NCBI GenBank assembly: GCA_964576075.1
Contig: CAZNTX010000003.1
Location: forward strand, 46,030 to 110,029
Origin: Thermohalobaculum sp964576075
GTDB lineage: Bacteria; Pseudomonadota; Alphaproteobacteria; Rhodobacterales; Rhodobacteraceae
Direction: 5' to 3'
DNA: 64,000 nt
Shown: positions 54,892 through 63,345 of the stretch, in pieces
How positions within the stretch are numbered: position 1 is the stretch's first letter
Layout: each line of letters opens with the position of its first letter
Program-made: the position numbers and the translations under genes
The notes under the pieces: generated by a model
Database searches by the model: none
Told to the model about the DNA's origin: nothing
What the model saw: only the letters and a program-made list of their open reading frames with translations

Positions 54892-56762
54892 GCCCCAGAG
54901 GCGGCGAGGGGACGGCGCGAGACGAGATGGGCGGCGACGAGGCTCATCAACGCCATCTGCAGGGCGCGCTGGTCCATCGGCTTGACGACGAGCCCGTCGA
55001 AGCCCTGCGCCTTCAGCGTCTGCGCATCGGCCATGTGATCGGCGGTGACGGCGAGGGTGGGCAGGCCCGGGTCCCCCGCCCGCCCGGCGCGGATGGCGCG
55101 CACCACCCCCTCGCCGGAGAGCTTGGGCATCTGCAGGTCGATCAGCGCCGCGTCGAACTCCTCGGCGCGGAGGCGGGCGATGGCCTCCTCCCCGTCCGCC
55201 GCCTCGCTGACCGCGAAGCCCACGGGCTCGAGGAAGAGCCGGGCGACCGCGCGGTTGGTCTCCACATCGTCGGCGACGAGCACGCGCAGGCCCTCCCCGC
55301 TCGCCTGCTCCGGCAGCCCCTCCGCGCGCTTGGCGACGACGGCGGGGGCCGGCGCCGCCTCGCCGCGGAAGCTCAGCGTGAAGACCGCGCCGCCCGCCTC
55401 GCCCGGACGGCAAGCGATGTCGCCCCCCATCAGCCGGGCGAGCCGGCGGGAGATCGAGAGGCCGAGGCCGGTGCCGCCGTATTGCCGGGGGATCGAGCCG
55501 TCGGCCTGCACGAAGGGCTCGAACAGCGTGTCGATCTTCGCCGGGTCGAGCCCGATGCCGCTATCGGCCACCTCGATGCGGAGATCGACCTCGGGGGTCG
55601 GCAGATCTGCGACCCGCGCGGCGGTCACGGAGACCGTCACCCCACCCCGCTCGGTGAACTTGATCGCATTGGAGACGAGGTTGGAGAGGCACTGGCGCAA
55701 GCGCACGCCGTCATGGACGAGCCAGTCCGGCACCCCGTCCGCGATCTCGAGGCGGAGCTCGAGCGATTTCTCCTCGGCGAGCGGGCGGTAGAGCTGGATG
55801 ACGTGGCGCAGCCCCGCATGCAGGCTCTCCGGCAGCGGATGGATCTCGAGCCGCCCCGCCTCCATCTTGGAGAGGTCGAGCACGTCGGAGAGGAGCGCGG
55901 TCAGCGTGCGCCCGGATTCCGCGATCACCTCGGCCTTCTCGCGCTGGGCGGGGGAGAGGTCGTCGCCGAGGAGGCTCTGCGCCATGCCGAGCATGCCGTT
56001 GAGCGGCGTGCGCAACTCGTGGCTCACCACGGCGAAGAAGCGGGTGCGCGCCGCGCTGACCCGAAGCGCCTCGTCCCGGGCCCCCTCCGCCTCGCGCGCG
56101 GCGGCCAGGCTCTTCTCGTGGCGGGCGAGCATCAGCCCGACCCAGACCCACATGCGCGCCCCGATGGTCACCGCGACGATCGCCTGCAGCCAGGGCAGGA
56201 TCGAGCCGGGCGCCGGAGGATAGGCGAAATCGTGCAGGCAGAGCGCGGCCAGGGTGAGGAGGTAGAGCCCCTCCCGCAGATTGGCGATCTCGCGCACGGC
56301 GTTGACGTGGAGCGCGGTGTAGAGGGCGGCGAGGCCGAGGAAGGAGAAGCAGAAGATCCGCAGCTCCGGCGGCCCCTCGAGCCAGCAGACGGCGACGTAG
56401 AAGCAATGGCTCCCGGCATTGAGCGCGGCGTTGACGATCTGCAGCGGCCGCAGCCGGTTTTCGGCCAGCGCTTCCGGGCCGGCCCGGTGGAGGATGTGCA
56501 GATTGAGCCGCGTGTCCACGATCTCGGAGAGCAGATTGACCAGAACGAACACCGCCGCCCAGCCCGGATGCAGGAACAGCCCCGCGACCAGCGCCGCGAT
56601 GGCGGGGCCGAGCTGGCGATCGACGAGCGTGGCGAGGCGGGTCTCGGCCAGCGCGATGGCGGCGCGGGCCCTCTCGGAGCTCTCGGAGACGTGTTCGAGG
56701 CTCCGCCGCCGCTCGGGCCCGGGGCGCCATCGCTCGTCCAACCAAGGCTGCACACCACTCAT
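54888..56762 (-). CDS. Hybrid sensor histidine kinase with receiver domain
   Basis: A 624-residue membrane kinase. Six hydrophobic helices at about 52-212 form an integral-membrane sensor of unknown family, with no periplasmic domain. A short coiled linker leads to HisKA with phospho-accepting H248 in VVSHELRTPLNGMLG, then HATPase (N box NLVSNAIKF; DSGIGL; GGTGLGLSISRRL), and a C-terminal receiver with phospho-acceptor D542 in LIDLQMP and lysine in VVKPMD. No HPt domain or separate response regulator is adjacent, so the phosphorelay partner is elsewhere. The signal may be membrane state or a lipid-soluble molecule; that is inference. Confidence 0.92.
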   Translation of the reverse strand: MSGVQPWLDERWRPGPERRRSLEHVSESSERARAAIALAETRLATLVDRQLGPAIAALVAGLFLHPGWAAVFVLVNLLSEIVDTRLNLHILHRAGPEALAENRLRPLQIVNAALNAGSHCFYVAVCWLEGPPELRIFCFSFLGLAALYTALHVNAVREIANLREGLYLLTLAALCLHDFAYPPAPGSILPWLQAIVAVTIGARMWVWVGLMLARHEKSLAAAREAEGARDEALRVSAARTRFFAVVSHELRTPLNGMLGMAQSLLGDDLSPAQREKAEVIAESGRTLTALLSDVLDLSKMEAGRLEIHPLPESLHAGLRHVIQLYRPLAEEKSLELRLEIADGVPDWLVHDGVRLRQCLSNLVSNAIKFTERGGVTVSVTAARVADLPTPEVDLRIEVADSGIGLDPAKIDTLFEPFVQADGSIPRQYGGTGLGLSISRRLARLMGGDIACRPGEAGGAVFTLSFRGEAAPAPAVVAKRAEGLPEQASGEGLRVLVADDVETNRAVARLFLEPVGFAVSEAADGEEAIARLRAEEFDAALIDLQMPKLSGEGVVRAIRAGRAGDPGLPTLAVTADHMADAQTLKAQGFDGLVVKPMDQRALQMALMSLVAAHLVSRRPLAASGA

Positions 56763-56945
56763 CGCGCCACTCGTCCGGCCTCTGGCTATGGCCGGGCGGA
56801 GCGCCCGCACCGGCCATCGGCTAGCATTCCCGAGCGGCGCGGCTTTGGCCAGCACGAACGCAGCCGCGGCGCCCTCGGGACCTCCGGGGACTGCCGCGTT
56901 CGGCGGCGGATGAAGTTCGGCACCGCGGAGACTAGCCGCCGCGGA

Positions 56946-57629
56946 TTACCGCTTTCTAAAGAGCCCGGCCAACCCGGCGAAGGGGCTCGACGCCTCCGGC
57001 TCGGCCGTCTCGGGGGCGCGGGGGGGCGCCTCGGCGGCAGGCTTCGCCTTGGGGGCCGGTCCGCCGCCGGTGGCCAGCGCGACGGCGTTCATGAAGCCCG
57101 GCCCGTCGCCGGCCGCGAGCTTGTCCGCCGCCTCGCCGACGGCGCGGAGCAGCGGGTCGAGCCACTCCGCATCCGCGCTCGCGAAATCGTGGAGGACGTA
57201 GCCGGAGACCTTCGCCTTGTCGCCGGGATGGCCGATCCCCATGCGCACCCGGGCATAGCTCTCCCCGATATGCTGGTGGATCGAGCGAAGGCCGTTATGC
57301 CCCGCATGCCCGCCGCCCTGCTTGAGGCGGATCTTGCCGGGCGCGAGGTCGAGTTCGTCATGGAACACGGTGACGTCCTCGGGCGCGGCCTTGTAGAAGC
57401 GCATCGCCTCGCCGACCGATTGGCCGGAGAGGTTCATGTAGGTCTGCGGCTTCAGCAGGATCACCCGCTCGGTCCCGAGCCGGCCCTCCGCGATCTCCGC
57501 CTGGAACTTCTTGCGCCAGGGCGGGAAGCGGTGCTCCTCGGCGATCCGATCGAGCGCCATGAAGCCGATATTGTGCCGGTTGCGCGCGTATTTCGCGCCG
57601 GGATTGCCGAGGCCGACGAAGATCTGCAT
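56946..57629 (-). CDS. pth: Peptidyl-tRNA hydrolase
   Basis: Pth (227 residues) releases tRNA from dropped-off peptidyl-tRNA. The start MQIFVGLGNPGAKYARNRHN holds the catalytic histidine H19, and FHDELDLAPGKIRLKQGG carries the conserved aspartate. The last 40 residues are an alanine/proline-rich extension ending SPFAGLAGLFRKR, absent from the roughly 190-residue E. coli enzyme. The upstream neighbour on the same strand is grxD, 25 bases away. Confidence 0.95.
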   Translation of the reverse strand: MQIFVGLGNPGAKYARNRHNIGFMALDRIAEEHRFPPWRKKFQAEIAEGRLGTERVILLKPQTYMNLSGQSVGEAMRFYKAAPEDVTVFHDELDLAPGKIRLKQGGGHAGHNGLRSIHQHIGESYARVRMGIGHPGDKAKVSGYVLHDFASADAEWLDPLLRAVGEAADKLAAGDGPGFMNAVALATGGGPAPKAKPAAEAPPRAPETAEPEASSPFAGLAGLFRKR

Positions 57630-57654
57630 GGCCGCGGCCCCCCGCCTCGGCGCC

Positions 57655-58017
57655 TCAGGAATTGTGCGAGCGGATCTGCTCGGCGGCTTCCTTGGAGAAG
57701 GCGACGCCCTTCTTCTCCAGCATGTCGTCGAGCTCGCCCGAAAGGGTCATCTCGATCACGATGTCGCAGCCGCCGACGAACTCGCCCTTCACATAGAGCT
57801 GCGGGATCGTCGGCCAGTCGGAGAAGCTCTTGACGCCCTGGCGCAGCTCGTCCGATTCGAGGACGTTGACGCCCTGGAAATCCACCCCGACGAAGCCGAG
57901 TATCTGGCTCACCTTGCTGGAGAAGCCGCATTGCGGCGCGTCCGGGGTGCCCTTCATGAAGAGGACGACCTCGTTGTCCTCCACGGTCTTCCGGATCTGA
58001 TCGGCGATGTCGGTCAT
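57655..58017 (-). CDS. grxD: Monothiol glutaredoxin (Grx4/GrxD type)
   Basis: A 120-residue CGFS glutaredoxin with the active site C30-GFS-33, the TPQ-like WPTIPQLYVKGEF loop for glutathione and GGCDI at the third glutathione contact. These proteins bind a glutathione-ligated [2Fe-2S] cluster and pair with BolA proteins; a bolA gene lies at 60227. It is divergent from recQ and probably co-transcribed with pth. Confidence 0.96.
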   Translation of the reverse strand: MTDIADQIRKTVEDNEVVLFMKGTPDAPQCGFSSKVSQILGFVGVDFQGVNVLESDELRQGVKSFSDWPTIPQLYVKGEFVGGCDIVIEMTLSGELDDMLEKKGVAFSKEAAEQIRSHNS

Positions 58018-58077
58018 GGCGGCCTCCGGGGCTGGCGTCGGCGATTCTCCGAGCCCTGAGCTCGGGTTTCGCGCAAT

Positions 58078-58106
58078 TAAGTAGACGGCGGCCCCGGCGC
58101 ATGCAA
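58078..58106 (-). promoter_or_regulatory. Candidate grxD promoter
   Basis: On the minus strand TTGCAT (58101-58106) and TACTTA (58078-58083) are 17 bases apart, about 60 bases upstream of grxD in the 155-base divergent gap with recQ. The AT-rich patch CAATTAAGTA stands out from its surroundings. Confidence 0.45.
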
Positions 58107-58172
58107 GGGCGCGCGCTTGCCCGCCCCCGCCCGGGCGGTCTATCCAGCGCCCGAGCGGCTCGGGGAGGGACG

Positions 58173-60230
58173 ATGGCGGAGCGCGACGCGGCGGTGGGCA
58201 CGGCGCTCAAGACGGTCTTCGGGTTCGACAGCTTCCGCCCGGGCCAGGCCGAGATCGTCGAGGCGGTGATCGCCGGGCGCGACGTCCTCGCGATCATGCC
58301 GACGGGCGGGGGCAAGTCGCTCTGCTACCAGCTTCCGGCCGTGGTCCTCGGCGGGCTGACCCTCGTCGTCTCGCCCCTCATCGCGCTGATGCGCGACCAG
58401 GTGGCGGGGCTGCGCGAGGCGGGCGTCGAGGCCGGGGCGCTGACCTCGGCCACCGAGCCCGAGGAGGCCGAGCGCATCTTTTCGGCGATGGAGGAGACCC
58501 GACTCCGCCTCCTCTACATGGCGCCAGAGCGCCTCGCCTCCGAGCGCACCCGCGCGATGCTCGCCCGCGCCGGCGTCGCCCGCCTCGCGGTGGACGAGGC
58601 GCATTGCGTCAGCCAATGGGGCCACGATTTCCGCCCGGACTATCTCCAGATCGGCGCGCTGCGCGAGGCGCTCGGCGTGCCCATCGCCGCCTTCACCGCC
58701 ACCGCCGATGCCGAGACCCGGCGCGAGATCGCCGCCCGCCTGTTCGCCGCGCCGCCCGTCGAGTTCCTCCGCGGCTTCGACCGGCCCAACCTCTTCCTCG
58801 CCTTCGAGCCGAAGAGCGCGCCGCAGCGGCGGATCGTCGAGTTCGCGGCGGCCAGGCCCGGACAGTCCGGCATCGTCTATTGCGCCTCGCGCAAGCGCAC
58901 CGAGACGATCGCGGCGGCGCTCTCCGCCCGCGGCGTCCCGGCGCTCGCCTATCACGCGGGCCTCGAGGCGGAGGAGCGCAGCGCCCGGCAGGACCGGTTC
59001 CTGCGCGAGGACGGGCAGGTGATGGCCGCCACCGTCGCCTTCGGCATGGGGGTCGACAAGCCGGACATCCGCTGGGTCGTCCATGCCGATCTGCCGAAGT
59101 CGATGGAGGCCTATTACCAGGAGATCGGCCGCGCCGGCCGCGACGGGGCGCCGGCCGAAACGCTCACCCTCTTCGGGATCGACGACATTAAGCTACGCCG
59201 CCGCCAGATCGACGAGACCGACGCGCCCGAGGCCCGCAAGCGCGCCGACCATGCCCGCCTGCAGGCGCTCCTCGCCCTCGCCGAGGCCCCGCGCTGCCGC
59301 CGGGCGGTGCTGCTCGCCTATTTCGGGGAGCCCTTCGAGCCGCCCTGCGGCGCCTGCGATCTCTGCCGCGATCCCCCGCCGCTCGAGGACGCGACCGAGG
59401 CGGCGCAGAAGGCGCTTTCGGCCGTGGTGCGCACCGGGGAGCGCTTCGGAGTGGAGCATCTCGTGCAGGTCCTGCGCGGGGAGGCCGGGGAGCGCGTCGC
59501 CCGCCTCGGGCACGACCGGCTGCCGACCTATGGCGTGGGCCGCGACCGCGAGCCCGGGGCCTGGCGCGACCTCTACCGCCGGATCTACGCCCTCGGCCTC
59601 GCCGGGATCGACGAGCGCGGCGGTTGGCACGCGACGGAGGCCGGCTGGCGCGTGCTGCGCGGGCAGGAGCGGGTGGAGCTTCCCGCCCCCCGCGCCAAGC
59701 CTGCGGCGAAGGAGCGCCGCGCCCCCCGCCAGCCGATCGGCGACCCGGTGGATGCCGAGCTCTTCGAGGCGCTGCGGGCCAAGCGCACCGAGCTCGCCAA
59801 GGCACAAGGCGTCCCGGCCTATATCGTCTTCACCGACGCCACGCTGATGGACATCGCCGCGCGCAAGCCCGAGACGCTCGACGAGATGGCCGAGTGCCAG
59901 GGGGTGGGGGCGAAGAAGCTCAAGAGCTATGGCGAGGCGTTTCTCGAGGTGGTCCGCGCCGGGCCGCTGCCCAAGACCCATCCCGCCCGCGCCCGCCTCG
60001 CCGGACGGGCGGAGGCCGCGCTCCTCGACCGTCTCGTGGAGGTCCATGCCGGGCTCCTGCGCGGCGCGGACGGGACGGAGAAGCCGCTCGCCTGCGCCAC
60101 CGCCCTCCTCGCGCGCATCGCCGAGGCCCGCCCCGCGAGCCGGGCCGAGCTCGCCCGCATCCAGGGCATGGACGAGGCGCGCCTCGCCCGTTTCGCCGAG
60201 GCCTTCCTCGCCGCGATCGCGGAGGATTAG
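58173..60230 (+). CDS. recQ: ATP-dependent DNA helicase RecQ
   Basis: RecQ (685 residues) unwinds DNA 3'-5' in recombinational repair. Walker A MPTGGGKSLCYQ and the DEAHCVSQWGHDFRPDY box define the helicase core; the zinc-binding cysteines are in CRRAVLLAYFGEPF and PPCGACDLC, followed by the winged helix. An HRDC domain lies at about 525-600. The last 80 residues look like a second, degenerate HRDC (LLDRLVEVHAGLLRG to the end), making it longer than E. coli RecQ. GGGAGGGACG precedes the ATG; the stop overlaps that of bolA. Confidence 0.95.
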   Translation: MAERDAAVGTALKTVFGFDSFRPGQAEIVEAVIAGRDVLAIMPTGGGKSLCYQLPAVVLGGLTLVVSPLIALMRDQVAGLREAGVEAGALTSATEPEEAERIFSAMEETRLRLLYMAPERLASERTRAMLARAGVARLAVDEAHCVSQWGHDFRPDYLQIGALREALGVPIAAFTATADAETRREIAARLFAAPPVEFLRGFDRPNLFLAFEPKSAPQRRIVEFAAARPGQSGIVYCASRKRTETIAAALSARGVPALAYHAGLEAEERSARQDRFLREDGQVMAATVAFGMGVDKPDIRWVVHADLPKSMEAYYQEIGRAGRDGAPAETLTLFGIDDIKLRRRQIDETDAPEARKRADHARLQALLALAEAPRCRRAVLLAYFGEPFEPPCGACDLCRDPPPLEDATEAAQKALSAVVRTGERFGVEHLVQVLRGEAGERVARLGHDRLPTYGVGRDREPGAWRDLYRRIYALGLAGIDERGGWHATEAGWRVLRGQERVELPAPRAKPAAKERRAPRQPIGDPVDAELFEALRAKRTELAKAQGVPAYIVFTDATLMDIAARKPETLDEMAECQGVGAKKLKSYGEAFLEVVRAGPLPKTHPARARLAGRAEAALLDRLVEVHAGLLRGADGTEKPLACATALLARIAEARPASRAELARIQGMDEARLARFAEAFLAAIAED

Positions 60231-60469
60231 TCGGGCGCGGCGGTTTGCAGCGCGAGGGCGTGGAGCGGCGCGTCCGCCCCGTCGAGGATCGGCTTGAGCG
60301 CCTGGTTGACGAGGCGCTGCTGCTGCACGCGGTTCATGCCGCGGAACTCTTCGTCGATCACCGTCGCGGCATAGTGGTTGCCGTCGCCCGCGAGGTCCCG
60401 AATCTCGATCGTCGCCTCCGGGAAGCGTGCGCGAAGAAGCTGCTCGATCTCGCTCGCCTGCACGGGCAT
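60227..60469 (-). CDS. bolA: BolA-family protein
   Basis: An 80-residue BolA protein with the conserved DGNHYAATVIDEEFRGMNRV segment holding the cluster-ligand histidine, and the final HALALQT. BolA proteins bridge [2Fe-2S] clusters with CGFS glutaredoxins and influence iron sensing. GAGGAGGCCCC precedes the ATG. Its stop overlaps the recQ stop. The partner gene grxD lies on the other side of recQ. Confidence 0.95.
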   Translation of the reverse strand: MPVQASEIEQLLRARFPEATIEIRDLAGDGNHYAATVIDEEFRGMNRVQQQRLVNQALKPILDGADAPLHALALQTAAPD

Positions 60470-60519
60470 GGGGCCTCCTCCTCTCGACTGGCCCTTCAGA
60501 GGTAGACACAACGCCGCCC

Positions 60520-61632
60520 TCAGGCAAGCGCCGCCCCGTCCCCGAAGAGCAGCGCGGCATAGCGCTCGTAGGCCGCGCGGTGGGTATAGACGGAGAGATC
60601 GCGGGGGCCCGGCGGCGGATCGTCCAGCGCGGCCTCGAGGGCGGCGAGGAAGGCGTCCTCCTCGCCCGGGGGGACGAGCCGGCCGAGCCGCCCGCCCTCC
60701 AGGATCTCGCGCGGGCCGGAGGGGCAATCGGTGCTGACGATCTTCGCCCCGCAGGCGAGCGCCTCGATGAGAACGGTCGGCAACCCCTCCCACCGCGAGG
60801 AGAGCGCGAAGACCGAGGCCCGGGCCATGTAGGCATAGGGGTTGTCGACGAACCCCGGCATGTCGACCGCCTCGGCGATGCCGAGGTCGGCAGCGAGCGC
60901 CGCGAGGGCCGCCCGGTCCGGCCCCTCCCCGAGGATGACGAGCCGCGCCGGCCGGCGCGCCCTCAGCCGCGCGAAGACCCGCAAGAGCAGCGCGAAATCC
61001 TTCTGTGCGGTCAACCGCCCGACGCCGAGGACCACCGGCTCGCCCCCGTCGCGAAGCCAGGGATGGTCCGCGGGCTCCGCCGCCCGCACCGCGATCTCCG
61101 GACCGACGACGGCGTTCGGCACCACGGCGATCCGCTCGCGCGCCAGGCCGATCATCTCCGAGAGGTCGTCCGCCACGCCCCCGCTGACCGCCACCACCGC
61201 GTCGCAGCGGGGATAGATCGGGCGCATGGCGACCGGCAGGAGCCGGCGATACCAGTGCTGCGCCACCTCGCTCGAAAGCGTCGAATGCTCCGAGACGACG
61301 AGGCGCATCGGCACCCGCGCGAGCGCCCGCGCCGCCCAGGCCTTGCAGTTGTAGGACGACATCGAGGCGAGCATCGCCTCCGGCCGGGCGCGCCGGATGT
61401 AGCCCGCCAGGCGCGCGACCCCGGAAAGGCGGCCGCGGGCGGCGAGGTCCACCCGATGCGCCCCGTCCGGGACCTGATCGACCAGGGGGCCGGAGTTCTG
61501 CAGGAGCACGAGGTCGACCCGGTGCCCGTCCGCCACCATCTCGCGCACGAGGTTGAGGGCGACGCGCTCGGCCCCGCCGCCGGCGAGGTTGGGCAGCATC
61601 ACCGCCACATGCCGCGGCCGGCCGCCGATCAC
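60520..61632 (-). CDS. Glycosyltransferase family 4-type (GT-B), copy 1
   Basis: A 370-residue GT-B glycosyltransferase. NLAGGGAERVALNLVREM near the N-terminus binds the acceptor side and the E-x7-E nucleotide-sugar motif lies in SSRWEGLPTVLIEALACG (about 280-297), followed by CPSGPREILEGG. It should transfer a sugar to a polysaccharide or lipid acceptor at the cytoplasmic membrane face. The start is GTG within a GTGA overlap with the paralogous gene upstream, so the two are translated together. Confidence 0.92.
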   Translation of the reverse strand: MIGGRPRHVAVMLPNLAGGGAERVALNLVREMVADGHRVDLVLLQNSGPLVDQVPDGAHRVDLAARGRLSGVARLAGYIRRARPEAMLASMSSYNCKAWAARALARVPMRLVVSEHSTLSSEVAQHWYRRLLPVAMRPIYPRCDAVVAVSGGVADDLSEMIGLARERIAVVPNAVVGPEIAVRAAEPADHPWLRDGGEPVVLGVGRLTAQKDFALLLRVFARLRARRPARLVILGEGPDRAALAALAADLGIAEAVDMPGFVDNPYAYMARASVFALSSRWEGLPTVLIEALACGAKIVSTDCPSGPREILEGGRLGRLVPPGEEDAFLAALEAALDDPPPGPRDLSVYTHRAAYERYAALLFGDGAALA

Positions 61633-62744
61633 GGGGCTTCCCCCTCGACGAGGGCCGCGTATTGCCCGATCACCGCCTCGACCTCGAAGCGCGCAAGCGG
61701 GTAGGCGACGGGGCGGGGCCGGTCGAGCGCGGCGGAGAGCGCGGCCGCCATCGCCTCGACATCGCCCGGGGGGACGAGGGGGCCGTGCGCGCCGCCCTCC
61801 AGGATCTCGCGGGGCCCATGGGGACAGTCTGTCGCCACGACCGGGGCGCCGCAGGCCATCGCCTCGATCAACACCGTCGGCAGCCCCTCCCAGCGCGAGG
61901 AGAGCGCGAAGGCCCCGGCGCGGACCATATAGGGCATCGGGTTGGCGGCGATGCCCGGCAGGCGGATGTCGGCGCCCCAACCGGTCTCGTCGGCCAGGGC
62001 TTCGAGCGCCCAGCGCTCCGGCCCCTCGCCGAGGATCAGCAGCCGGCAGTCTCGCTCCGCGCGCAGCCTGGCGAAGGCGGCGATGAGCGTCGGATAGTCC
62101 TTCTGGGGGTGCAGCCGCCCGACCGCGAGGATCACCGGCGGCGCGTCGGGCGCGAACCAGGGGTCGTCGAGCGGCTCGCGCATCGCCGCGCGCAGGCGCT
62201 CGGTGAGCACCGGATTGTAGATCACCCGGATGCGCTCGCGCGGATAACCGATCATGCGGGCGAGATCGTCGGCCACGCCCTCGCTGACGGCGCAGACCGC
62301 ATCCGCCTGGGGGTAGAGCCGGCGCATGAGCGGCGGCAGGATGCGCCGCGGACCGCCCTGGCCGATCTCCATGGAGAGGGTCGAGCGCTCGGAGAGGACG
62401 AGCCGCGTCCCCCGCCCGGCGATGCGATGGGCGAGCGCCGCGACGCAGTTGTTGGAGGAGAGCCCGGAGATCAGCGCCTGCGGCCGCTCCCGTCGGAGAT
62501 AGCGCACGAGGCCCGGCAGCGCGGCCCCCTTCGCCGGCGCGCGGAGATCGACGACGCGGATCGTCGGCGGGACCGTCTCGAGCAGCGGCCCCTGGGCGCG
62601 CACGAGCACCAGATCGGCCTCCCGCCCCGCCCGCGCGAGATGGTCGACGACGGTGATCAGGTTGCGCTCCGCCCCGCCCGCCTCCAGCGAGGGGAGGAAG
62701 AGCGCGATCTTGCCGCCCCGTCCGGTCTCCGCGCTGCCGCTCAT
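61629..62744 (-). CDS. Glycosyltransferase family 4-type (GT-B), copy 2
   Basis: A 371-residue paralogue of the next gene, sharing LEAGGAERNLITVVDHLARA, SSNNCVAALAHRI, LVLSERSTLSMEIGQ, VSEGVADDLARMIG and SSRWEGLPTVLIEAMACG. GGGAG lies before the ATG at 62742-62744, which is preferred to an in-frame ATG 18 codons earlier. Conservation throughout suggests tandem duplication and probably successive sugar additions to one glycan. No flippase or polymerase gene is nearby. Confidence 0.92.
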   Translation of the reverse strand: MSGSAETGRGGKIALFLPSLEAGGAERNLITVVDHLARAGREADLVLVRAQGPLLETVPPTIRVVDLRAPAKGAALPGLVRYLRRERPQALISGLSSNNCVAALAHRIAGRGTRLVLSERSTLSMEIGQGGPRRILPPLMRRLYPQADAVCAVSEGVADDLARMIGYPRERIRVIYNPVLTERLRAAMREPLDDPWFAPDAPPVILAVGRLHPQKDYPTLIAAFARLRAERDCRLLILGEGPERWALEALADETGWGADIRLPGIAANPMPYMVRAGAFALSSRWEGLPTVLIEAMACGAPVVATDCPHGPREILEGGAHGPLVPPGDVEAMAAALSAALDRPRPVAYPLARFEVEAVIGQYAALVEGEAP

Positions 62745-62813
62745 GGCCACTCCCTCTCGCTCGGGGATGGCCCTACGCCGCCCCGGGGCGGCGCGCAACG
62801 CTCTTCTCGGCGC

Positions 62814-63344
62814 TCACGGCCGCTGAGGCGCGAGGAAGGCGATGCGGGCGAGGCAGAGCCGCGCCTCGAAGGCCCGGCCGATCGCCACGAGCCCGATCCG
62901 GCGCAGGCGCGACGCATCGAACGGCGCAGCGATGCGGTGCGGCGCGAAAGCGGAGAAGGGGAGCGCGACGCGCTGCCAGCCGGGTCCGGCCTCGAAGCTT
63001 GCGCGGTAGGACTGCCAGGGCCGGGCCACATCCGCCGTGCGCAGATGGAGGCCGTAGCGCTCGCCATTGCCGCTCACCTCGAGCGCGAGCCCGGCGAAGC
63101 GAGAGGCGTCGATCGGCCGGCCGTCGGGCGCGAGATCGAGGGCCATCTGCACGAAGCCGCCGTCGTTCTCGAGCCGGACGGAGCCCTCGAGGCAGAGCGC
63201 CCGGCGCCCGTCGATCTCCGCCTCCGAGAGCCGGCCGTCGGAGACCCCGCCCATCACCCGGTCGGTAACCAGCCGCCAGACCGCGCCGTTGGTCGCGAGA
63301 CACCCCGGCCGGTCGCGCGCGTCGATGACGGCGTCGAGCGCCAC
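62814..63344 (-). CDS. CIA30 family protein
   Basis: A 176-residue protein matching complex I intermediate-associated protein 30 domains: VWRLVTDRVMGGVSDGRL, then SVRLENDGGFVQMALDL and FAGLALEVSGNGERYGLHLR. It forms a single galactose-binding-like jelly roll. In mitochondria CIA30/NDUFAF1 aids complex I assembly, while bacterial versions are mostly uncharacterised. It starts at GTG one base after the rho stop, so it is co-transcribed with rho. Confidence 0.9.
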   Translation of the reverse strand: MALDAVIDARDRPGCLATNGAVWRLVTDRVMGGVSDGRLSEAEIDGRRALCLEGSVRLENDGGFVQMALDLAPDGRPIDASRFAGLALEVSGNGERYGLHLRTADVARPWQSYRASFEAGPGWQRVALPFSAFAPHRIAAPFDASRLRRIGLVAIGRAFEARLCLARIAFLAPQRP

Positions 63345-63345
63345 C

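Noticed and set aside
54888..56762. A complete two-component operon with the hybrid kinase
   Set aside because: Neighbouring genes are ychF and pth; no response regulator or HPt protein is encoded nearby.
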